Shown here one piece after another: positions 26,149-33,055 of a stretch of DNA of 64,000 bases. The notes under the pieces were generated by a model that saw nothing but the letters and a program-made list of their open reading frames with translations, had not been told where the DNA came from and searched no databases. The DNA is from Arenicellales bacterium. Its GTDB lineage: Bacteria > Pseudomonadota > Gammaproteobacteria > Arenicellales > JAJDZL01. Position 1 is the stretch's first letter. Each line of letters starts with the position of its first letter. A program made the position numbers and the translations under genes. Where the stretch lies: NCBI GenBank assembly GCA_951813075.1, contig OX638343.1, positions 676,149-740,148 of the forward strand. The letters are read 5' to 3'.

Positions 26149-26901
26149 TTACTTATTCGCAAGCAGTCGTCTTACATATTCCAAATCTTGAGGTGTATCT
26201 ACCCCCAAAGATTCGTAATCTTGTTCGACAACGACAGCGATCTTGTCACCGTTATACAAAACCCTCAGTTGCTCAAGTCTTTCAGTTGCTTCCAATGGAC
26301 AAACCTCCCGTCGAGCATGCTGAACCAAGTAGCCAGCGAAATAGGCGTAGATACCGATATGATGGAGGGTCGATGCATTCTCAATCGATTCGGACAAGTT
26401 CCAAGGAATGGGAGCACGAGAGAAATACAAGGCATGTCCATTCTGATCGATGACACACTTGACTACATTCGGGTCGTGCAACTGGGCGTGATTATTCAAA
26501 GGTCCAACTGCAGTTGCCACTTTGGCTTCATTGGCTTCAAACAGTGTTCCGGCAACCCGATCGACCAAGGCGCCTGGAATCATCGGCTCGTCGCCTTGGA
26601 CATTCACAATTATACGGTCATCGGGCAAGCCCAGTTTTGTCACCGCTTCAGCGACACGATCTGTTCCACTGGGATGATCAGGTGAAGTCTTGCACACAAC
26701 AGTATCCGGAATAGATTTAACCTCCGAACCGATTCTATCATCGTCGTAAGCGACGATGATTCTTTCTGCAGAGCTCGATTTAACACATTCAATAACTCGC
26801 CTTATCATAGTCTTACCACAAATATCTTCAAGTAACTTACCAGGCAACCTTGAAGAATGGTATCGTGCCGGAATGATGATATCGTAAGGAATTTCCATCA
26901 A
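26149..26901 (-). CDS. kdsB: 3-deoxy-manno-octulosonate cytidylyltransferase
   Basis: This 250-residue enzyme activates Kdo with CTP to CMP-Kdo for lipopolysaccharide inner-core synthesis. Typical blocks are IIPARYHSSRLPGKLL at the N-terminus (nucleotide binding), SGTDRVAEA, VNVQGDEPMIP with the magnesium-binding Asp, and YFSRAPIPW. It starts two bases after the stop of lpxK, matching the common lpxK-kdsB order. Length is normal. Confidence 0.96.
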   Translation of the reverse strand: MMEIPYDIIIPARYHSSRLPGKLLEDICGKTMIRRVIECVKSSSAERIIVAYDDDRIGSEVKSIPDTVVCKTSPDHPSGTDRVAEAVTKLGLPDDRIIVNVQGDEPMIPGALVDRVAGTLFEANEAKVATAVGPLNNHAQLHDPNVVKCVIDQNGHALYFSRAPIPWNLSESIENASTLHHIGIYAYFAGYLVQHARREVCPLEATERLEQLRVLYNGDKIAVVVEQDYESLGVDTPQDLEYVRRLLANK

Positions 26902-26903
26902 TT

Positions 26904-27914
26904 TTAAAGACTGGCTTGTGAGCGTTTCAATTCTGATATCTTGTCTGATAGTATGGCAACAAATTGTTCAGAGACTGTCGTGTCAATTGCAACATACCAC
27001 CAGTTATCTCTGGCAAATTTTCGACACTTGACCGCGTCTTTTTCAGTCATCACCAAGGTCACATCGCGTTTATCGATTGATACAAAATCCTTGTCGGTAA
27101 ATTTATGATGGTCCGGGAATGAAATCCCAGTGAATTCGATGTCCAAGTCCTGCAGCATATCAAAGAAGTTTTCTGGATTGGCGACTCCGGCAACGGCAGT
27201 GATTTTACGGCCAAGGAGAAATTCGGCAGTTTGCTTTTTTTTATTATCCTTGACATTAATCACCTGCGCAATTTGGTAGCGCATTGAATGCTCAGCACCC
27301 CGCCCCTCTCCTTTGACCAGCTGAAGAGCAACCGAATTCAGTCGACTTCGCGGTTCGCGCAAGGGGCCCGCCGGCAGACAATATCCGTTACCGAATCGAC
27401 TCTTCGCGTCGATCAAGGCAATGGATAGATCTGCGGCCAGTGAATAGTGCTGAAGCGCATCATCACAGACAAATATGTCGCAATCGGTCTTTTCAAGCAG
27501 CAGCCGCACCGCATCCGAACGATTCCTTGCAACGGCAACCGGAACTCTGGTCCGCTTTGCGATCACCAGCGGCTCGTCCCCAACCTCCATAGGATCGCTG
27601 TTGGCATTTACCATCAAAGATTTCGACATATCCTGGCGGCCATAACCGCGACTCACCACCCCCGGATTGAAACCGTGCTCACTCAGGTAGTTGGCCAACC
27701 AGATTGTGAACGGTGTCTTTCCCGTACCACCGACGGTCAAATTACCGACTGCGATAATCGGTTGACTGAATTGAGCGACAGGTACAAGACCGCGAACGTA
27801 AACCAATCTTCGCAGGCTCGCAATCGCGCAGTAGACCAGACTAATCGGCCACAACAGCAACGCGATGGGATTACGATTTTTCCAGACTGACTGAAAGAAA
27901 CTGCCGATTGTCAC
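26904..27914 (-). CDS. lpxK: Tetraacyldisaccharide 4'-kinase
   Basis: This 336-residue inner-membrane kinase phosphorylates the 4' position of the lipid A disaccharide. The Walker A loop is VGNLTVGGTGKTPFTIWLA (about residues 55-70); an N-terminal hydrophobic helix (PIALLLWPISLVYCAIA) anchors it, and VVSRGYGR plus VGDEPLVIA are family blocks. The upstream gene is fdhD, six bases away, rather than msbA, its usual partner in Escherichia coli. Confidence 0.95.
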   Translation of the reverse strand: MTIGSFFQSVWKNRNPIALLLWPISLVYCAIASLRRLVYVRGLVPVAQFSQPIIAVGNLTVGGTGKTPFTIWLANYLSEHGFNPGVVSRGYGRQDMSKSLMVNANSDPMEVGDEPLVIAKRTRVPVAVARNRSDAVRLLLEKTDCDIFVCDDALQHYSLAADLSIALIDAKSRFGNGYCLPAGPLREPRSRLNSVALQLVKGEGRGAEHSMRYQIAQVINVKDNKKKQTAEFLLGRKITAVAGVANPENFFDMLQDLDIEFTGISFPDHHKFTDKDFVSIDKRDVTLVMTEKDAVKCRKFARDNWWYVAIDTTVSEQFVAILSDKISELKRSQASL

Positions 27915-27920
27915 TCCGTG

Positions 27921-28802
27921 TCATCCGGTAGCAAAACGTCTGTTCGCAGTCGCTGCCCGTCGCTCCGGAACCTGGTCGAACTCGATCGTATCGGCTCCGT
28001 TGTAGACTAGAAAATGTCTGCCCTTGGCTCTCGCAATCATTGTCACGCGAAGATCCTGAGCCAGTTCCAAACCCATGTAGGTCACACCCGAACGAGACAG
28101 CAGAATCGGTATGCCCATGTGCGCGACTTTCATCACGATTTCGGAGGTCAGGCGACCAGTTGTGTAGAAAATTTTCTTGCCGCCGGATGTACCGTCCATC
28201 CACATCTGCCCGGCAATGGTATCGGCAGCATTGTGTCGACCCACATCTTCAACAAAAAGCTCGATTTGTGTCTCTTCACAAAGTGCGCAGCCATGAACCG
28301 CACCTGCTTGTTTGTAAATCTCGTTGAATTTGGCGATATTGCTCAGCAATCCATACAACGTGGACTGGCGCACGGATGCCGCAGGCAATGGAGATTCGTA
28401 TATCTTGTCCAGCGTACAACTGAAAACTGTCCCCTGACCGCAGCCAGTCGTGACGGTTCTTTTGGACAACTTGTTTTCCCAATCGACGATGCCCTGCCCG
28501 GCATGCGTTTCCACATGTGCGGTTTCGCGTTCCCAGTCGACGTTGATCGATTTGATGTCGGTAACAGACTCGACCAGTCTTTGATTACGAAGATAACCCA
28601 GGGCGAGCAATTCAGGATGGGTTCCCAACGTCATCAGAGTGACAACTTCTCTATCGTCGACTTTGATTGTCAGAGGAAACTCACCGGCGACGCGCATGTC
28701 GCGCCTGGCACCGAATTCGTCAATGGCTTCAACAGGATGCGTTGGACGCAATCCAGAACAGGACAACACGGGAGTCGTTGTAGTGGGTTCGGAATGATTC
28801 AT
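27921..28802 (-). CDS. fdhD: Formate dehydrogenase accessory sulfurtransferase FdhD
   Basis: From the ATG at 28802 the protein has 293 residues. FdhD carries sulfur from IscS to the molybdenum bis-MGD cofactor, which formate dehydrogenase needs for activity. The conserved GCGQGTVFSC block contains the first active Cys, in the CGQG variant lacking the nearby second Cys of CGxC forms. The C-terminal region has VEDVGRHNA and TTGRLTSEIVMK, the most conserved parts of the family. The frame stays open 72 bases upstream, but that part does not match. It is divergent from the formate dehydrogenase locus and contiguous with lpxK. Confidence 0.93.
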   Translation of the reverse strand: MNHSEPTTTTPVLSCSGLRPTHPVEAIDEFGARRDMRVAGEFPLTIKVDDREVVTLMTLGTHPELLALGYLRNQRLVESVTDIKSINVDWERETAHVETHAGQGIVDWENKLSKRTVTTGCGQGTVFSCTLDKIYESPLPAASVRQSTLYGLLSNIAKFNEIYKQAGAVHGCALCEETQIELFVEDVGRHNAADTIAGQMWMDGTSGGKKIFYTTGRLTSEIVMKVAHMGIPILLSRSGVTYMGLELAQDLRVTMIARAKGRHFLVYNGADTIEFDQVPERRAATANRRFATG

Positions 28803-28868
28803 TGAATCGTAACTTGGACGCAATACATATATTATATAGGCATTGATGACTGCCATTGGGGAATCGGA

Positions 28869-29396
28869 GTGCACCCTCGGAAATCAATTGCGACATTGAC
28901 ATTCAACTTGTCGATTGTTATCGAATGTCATACCAAGACATTTAACGGTTGGCCGTCAACGCGTTGGGAACTTACAACCATACTGTCTGATCCGGACGGG
29001 CCATCCTCTCTGGAAGGTCCGCATGTGATCCGCTCTTCAGATAAACTTTCGCAGTACATGTGGAACGGCCTTAATCTGCGGCTGCATTTAGATGCTGCGG
29101 AAGGCTACTGGTATAATTTCCTCTCGGAAATACCATATGCGTTCGTGATTTTTGAAATGGATGCCGTTGACGAGGATACGGTGCCAGTTCCGATCTACGT
29201 CACTGCATCGCAGGATGAGGCTGGCGCACATCTTGAAACAGACTACCTGGTTCTCTCGGCAGCTTTGCCGACTGATGTCCGGGACAAAATAGAAGACTAC
29301 ATAGTAGACAACTACGTCCCACAAACAAAGAAAAAAAGAAAACGGAAAAATTGGTTTGAAGAAGCAAACCAGCCGAGACCTAAACCGAATACCTGA
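28869..29396 (+). CDS. DUF3305 protein of the formate dehydrogenase locus
   Basis: The protein has up to 175 residues; the GTG at 28869 is the first possible start and the true one may be further in. The NLSIVIECHTKTFNGWPSTRWEL segment and SEIPYAFVIFEM match the DUF3305 family, which is found almost only next to formate dehydrogenase genes in proteobacteria. It ends in a basic tail (KKKRKRKNW). It seems soluble and cytoplasmic. It heads a plus-strand run with the DUF3306 protein (14-base gap) and a polyferredoxin. A role in maturation or electron transfer is plausible but unproven. Confidence 0.83.
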   Translation: MHPRKSIATLTFNLSIVIECHTKTFNGWPSTRWELTTILSDPDGPSSLEGPHVIRSSDKLSQYMWNGLNLRLHLDAAEGYWYNFLSEIPYAFVIFEMDAVDEDTVPVPIYVTASQDEAGAHLETDYLVLSAALPTDVRDKIEDYIVDNYVPQTKKKRKRKNWFEEANQPRPKPNT

Positions 29397-29410
29397 ATGA
29401 GCATTCAAAT

Positions 29411-30007
29411 ATGACACAATCGCGATTACATCGCTGGTCAAAGCAGAAGATTCAAGCGCAAGAAGAAGTCAGCAAACCAGACAGCCCTCAGACGCACGAG
29501 ACTCCTGATTCCCAAGCGATCACCCATTCAGAGGAAAATGATGAAAGCCGGGCAGACAAGGAAACCGAGGAAAATACACCTGTCGAACTGCCACCTTTGG
29601 AGTCACTGAATGATGACAGCGACTATTCGATGTTCATGTCGAGCGAAGTCGATGAAAAAATAAAAAAAATAGCTCTGCGGAGGCTGTTCAAAGCCGCTAT
29701 TTTCAACGTTCGCGATGGACTGAACGACTACGATGAAGACTTCACCACATTTGAAGAACTTGGCGACATCGTCACATCAGACATGAAGTATCACGCCGAA
29801 CGAAAGAAGGCCGAAGAGGAAGCTCGGCGGCAACTTGAAGCGGAATCTAAGTCGACGGAAGAACCACAAGAGATCGAAACGATGGCCAGCAAAGACGACG
29901 AAGCGGACGATTCGCGAGAAACACTTGATAGTGAAGAACCCGAGGACGAATCCGAAGTCGCAAGTCAATCTGATTTGCCACAACCAGACAACCGGTCTAC
30001 AACATGA
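29411..30007 (+). CDS. DUF3306 protein of the formate dehydrogenase locus
   Basis: This 198-residue, strongly acidic protein starts with SRLHRWSKQKI, typical of DUF3306. The recognisable core is around residues 65-120 (LPPLESLNDDSDYSMFMSSEV, LRRLFKAAIFNVRDGLNDYDEDF). The C-terminal 70 residues are a low-complexity Glu/Ser/Asp tail, probably disordered or coiled. It contains no Cys. Its stop overlaps the ATG of the following iron-sulfur protein by four bases. The family is a companion of DUF3305 in formate dehydrogenase gene sets; its function is unknown. Confidence 0.85.
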   Translation: MTQSRLHRWSKQKIQAQEEVSKPDSPQTHETPDSQAITHSEENDESRADKETEENTPVELPPLESLNDDSDYSMFMSSEVDEKIKKIALRRLFKAAIFNVRDGLNDYDEDFTTFEELGDIVTSDMKYHAERKKAEEEARRQLEAESKSTEEPQEIETMASKDDEADDSRETLDSEEPEDESEVASQSDLPQPDNRSTT

Positions 30008-31701
30008 CCCAGTCTGAACATTTCGAACTTCCCGCGCTGACAGAAAACGGGAAAGCAAGGCTCGCGTCTTTTGACGCGGTATCTATCGAACCGACACCAA
30101 CTTCGCTCGTAGCCTATCGTTCCCTCGGCCAGGTTGTCATCGCAGGTTCGAGAAAAGCAGTGCTCACAGCTGCCAGGAGTATGGAAGATACCGAGCTGAC
30201 TTGCTACATGCTTGTCACCGAAGAAGACAGAGAAGCTGACGGTGGTGATCAAGAAGACAATGGATACCTGCCGGACGTCTTTACTGCTGACGAGTTCTCT
30301 GTTCAAGGTTATCTGGGTACGTTTTCCGTTACCGCAATTAAAAACGAACGGGTATTTGACTTCGGTAAGACAGTTGGCATCACGTCTGGCTTGTTCGACC
30401 TGGTGCTTGACTTGTCGGAAACTTCAAAATTCAGTGCGCAGATTCCCCCGCCAGGTTACTTCCGTGTCGAGCCTGCCGAACAAAATCGGAATCGCATCAA
30501 GCGAACTGCGGAAGAGATGTCGCAACTGATCGGAAATTTTGAGAAGCCGAAGTACTTCAACTATGACCCGGACATCTGCGCTCACAGCAGAAGCGGAATT
30601 GTTGCCTGCACCCGGTGTATTGATGCCTGCCCTACCGACGCAATCACCTCGATCGGTGAAACTATTGAAGTCAATTCCTATCTTTGTCAGGGTGGCGGCG
30701 CTTGCGCTGCTGCCTGCCCTACCGGTGCTGTCACCTATGCTTACCCGCCACCACAAAATCAGCTGGACGTGTTGAGACAGTTATTGTTGAAATACCGCGA
30801 ATTCGGTGGCAATAATGCTGTCGTTCTTTTTTTCGACCGGGAGCGAGGAAATCCTATTGTTTCGTCTAACGTGGCAGCGATGGGTGAAAATATACTACCG
30901 GTGGAAGTTGAGGAAGTTGGCGCGCTTGGACTTGATGTACTTTTCTCTGTGCTCGCATACGGCGCCGCCGGAGCAGCAATTCTGTGTTCGAATATCGCGG
31001 AATCAGTACGCGATGAGCTTGAGCTTCAGATCACGTTGCTTAACGAATTTCTTGACGGTATGGGTTATTCGCGCAACTCGATACAACTTGTGCAAGCAGA
31101 CGACGACGGGATATCGGAATCCGCAATTCAACAGCTGGCACAGATGGATGTCAGTCCTGCAAAATTTGCGCCAACCGGAATAAAACGAACGGACATGCGA
31201 ATCGCTCTTGAACATCTGCATTCGCAATCACCGAAACAACCCGACTCAATCGATCTGCCAAAGCATTCGCCATTTGGACAGATCATGGTTGACGTGAATA
31301 CTTGCACTTTGTGTATGGGCTGTGTTTCCGTCTGCCCTGCATCCGCGCTTGAAGCTGGTGGTGAGGTGCCGAAACTCGCATTTATTGAAAATAATTGTGT
31401 TCAATGCGGGTTATGCGAATCAGCTTGTCCTGAGAGTTCAATTACCAGAAGCCAGCGGTATCTGTTCGAAGCAGATACAAGAATGAGAGCGCGGACGATG
31501 AATGAAGATGCGCCGTTTCATTGTCGGATTTGTGGTAAGGCGTTCGCGTCGAGTGCGATGCTGAACAGGATGAAGGACAAACTCAAAAGCCACTGGATGT
31601 TTCAAGACCCCGAAGCGGTCGCACGGCTCGAAATGTGTGAGGACTGTAGAGTCAAGGATATGTTTGCTGCGGAAGGTGGATTTCCACGGAATAAAATGTA
31701 G
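30004..31701 (+). CDS. Multi-[4Fe-4S] ferredoxin-like protein of the formate dehydrogenase locus
   Basis: The protein has 565 residues. Ferredoxin-type clusters are seen as CTRCIDACPTDAI and CQGGGACAAACPTGA (about residues 205-245), then CTLCMGCVSVCPASAL and CVQCGLCESACPESS (about residues 435-485). A C-terminal zinc-finger-like pair (CRICGKAF, CEDCRVKD) follows. Between the two ferredoxin halves lies an HdrA/MvhD-like stretch (about residues 265-370). It has no signal peptide, so it works in the cytoplasm. Homologues accompany DUF3305/DUF3306 in formate dehydrogenase loci, where it could feed electrons during cofactor insertion or to another partner. The role is inferred. Confidence 0.87.
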   Translation: MTQSEHFELPALTENGKARLASFDAVSIEPTPTSLVAYRSLGQVVIAGSRKAVLTAARSMEDTELTCYMLVTEEDREADGGDQEDNGYLPDVFTADEFSVQGYLGTFSVTAIKNERVFDFGKTVGITSGLFDLVLDLSETSKFSAQIPPPGYFRVEPAEQNRNRIKRTAEEMSQLIGNFEKPKYFNYDPDICAHSRSGIVACTRCIDACPTDAITSIGETIEVNSYLCQGGGACAAACPTGAVTYAYPPPQNQLDVLRQLLLKYREFGGNNAVVLFFDRERGNPIVSSNVAAMGENILPVEVEEVGALGLDVLFSVLAYGAAGAAILCSNIAESVRDELELQITLLNEFLDGMGYSRNSIQLVQADDDGISESAIQQLAQMDVSPAKFAPTGIKRTDMRIALEHLHSQSPKQPDSIDLPKHSPFGQIMVDVNTCTLCMGCVSVCPASALEAGGEVPKLAFIENNCVQCGLCESACPESSITRSQRYLFEADTRMRARTMNEDAPFHCRICGKAFASSAMLNRMKDKLKSHWMFQDPEAVARLEMCEDCRVKDMFAAEGGFPRNKM

Positions 31702-32068
31702 ACGGGAATTCTCGTGAACTCCAAATACAAAAATAATTCTCCCGGCCAGTACCTTTAACCGATCGAGTCACCAAACTGTAGTTTGGACAATCGAAAGTCT
31801 GAGTAGCGAAGTTTCTTCGATTTCCCATTAATCGCGTTATTACATTCACAAGCGGGATGATCCCATCAATTCTGAGGGAAATCTTGTGGATTACGACCCA
31901 TTCGGCTCGGCACCTTTTGCCGGGAACTGGGCTTGTCAGCACGAATTCAGGACATGGCCGGGGTGGTACAGCAGGTCAATCGCCGTGGCACCGCACCACT
32001 AAAGATACCGGCAGGCCTTATACCCATTTTCGGCTTGTCTGTGTCGAGATTGAGGGAAGTCTATTCAA
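31702..32068. other. Intergenic region ahead of the structural formate dehydrogenase genes
   Basis: About 370 bases without a supported gene. A small stem (CCAAAC/GTTTGG, 31771-31786) has no T run. The region divides the locus into an accessory part (28869-31701) and a structural part beginning with the promoter at 32069. Confidence 0.5.
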
Positions 32069-32097
32069 TTGACAATCAATTTCTGATCAAGTACACT
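32069..32097 (+). promoter_or_regulatory. Sigma-70-type promoter for the torD-fdhXABC operon
   Basis: TTGACA at 32069-32074 is followed after exactly 17 bases by TACACT at 32092-32097. A transcript from here would start near 32104, so the TTG at 32097, otherwise a possible start of the TorD-like frame, cannot be used; this favours the ATG at 32148. Confidence 0.6.
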
Positions 32098-32147
32098 TGA
32101 ACCGACGAATAATAATAACGATACAGAATATACATTCGTTTGGAGAG

Positions 32148-32756
32148 ATGAGTTTAAGGAGAGAAAAACCGCGCGAAGATTTTCGCTTCAGGGCAAACTA
32201 CTACTATTTGCTCTCGAAGTTGTTATCAGAGCCACCGACTCAGGATACACTCAGATCGGTTGCGCTCTACGGTGTGCCCAACGCCGATGCCAACAACATA
32301 TTTCTAATCACCCTGAACGCACTCGCACAAGCCGCTCGCGCCAAACCCCAAATTCAGGCGCTTGACGATGAGTATCACGATCTTTTCATCGGAGTAGGAC
32401 GCGGTGAACTCGTTCCCTACGGTTCGTGGTATGTAACCGGCATGCTGATGGACAAACCTCTGAGTCTCGTCCGTGAAGACCTCAAGGCGCTCGGCATTGA
32501 AAGGATCAAGAACAACCGCGAACCCGAAGACCATGTCGCCGCCCTGTTTGACATTATGGGCATACTCATTGAATGCGACGACGAATACCAGTTCAAGGCT
32601 CAGCAGACGATGTTTGAAAAACACCTCAAGCCATGGATACGGAGATTCTTCAAGGATCTTGCAGCGGCAAGAAAAGCGAATTTCTATAAAAAGGTCGGCG
32701 AATTCGGTATCGAATTCATCGCCTTTGAAACCGAATACCTCGAAATGTCAGTTTGA
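32148..32756 (+). CDS. TorD-family molybdoenzyme chaperone
   Basis: From the ATG at 32148 the protein has 202 residues. The hallmark is EYHDLFIGVGRGELVPYGSWY (about residues 75-95), the conserved core of TorD/DmsD/NarJ-type chaperones, followed by EPEDHVAALFDIMG. Such proteins bind the Tat signal of their molybdoenzyme and hold it until the cofactor is inserted. Its client should be the large subunit encoded two genes downstream, which has a twin-arginine leader. GGAG lies only a few bases ahead of the ATG, so translation may be modest. Confidence 0.9.
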   Translation: MSLRREKPREDFRFRANYYYLLSKLLSEPPTQDTLRSVALYGVPNADANNIFLITLNALAQAARAKPQIQALDDEYHDLFIGVGRGELVPYGSWYVTGMLMDKPLSLVREDLKALGIERIKNNREPEDHVAALFDIMGILIECDDEYQFKAQQTMFEKHLKPWIRRFFKDLAAARKANFYKKVGEFGIEFIAFETEYLEMSV

Positions 32757-32831
32757 AATTTGAATTGAGAACTGGCTATCTTGGTATGTATGTGACGTCA
32801 CTTTTAACATACAAAAGAGGAGGAACGCTAT

Positions 32832-33041
32832 ATGAAAAATAGCAAACTCGTTGACCGGGAATCCCGGCGTAACGCCCTCAAAGGTATGGCGGTACTGGGA
32901 GGTGCCGCAGCAGTATCAGCTTCGACCTCTGTGTCGGCAGCCGATATCACACCTGATGAGAACAAAAGCGAAACGCCGAAGAGTCTCGGTTATCACCAAA
33001 CCGATCATATTCGGGAATACTATCGACTCGCTCGATTCTAA
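32832..33041 (+). CDS. fdhX: Small Tat-targeted formate dehydrogenase region protein
   Basis: This 69-residue protein matches the short twin-arginine family often found before formate dehydrogenase large subunits. The Tat motif is ESRRNALKG, followed by a hydrophobic Ala/Gly/Val stretch and a signal peptidase-type AADI. The mature part is only about 35 residues and has YHQTDHIREYYRLARF at its end. GAGGAGG lies a few bases before the ATG. It may be a tiny subunit or export companion; no catalytic residues are present. Confidence 0.87.
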   Translation: MKNSKLVDRESRRNALKGMAVLGGAAAVSASTSVSAADITPDENKSETPKSLGYHQTDHIREYYRLARF

Positions 33042-33055
33042 GGAGGTCATAAATT

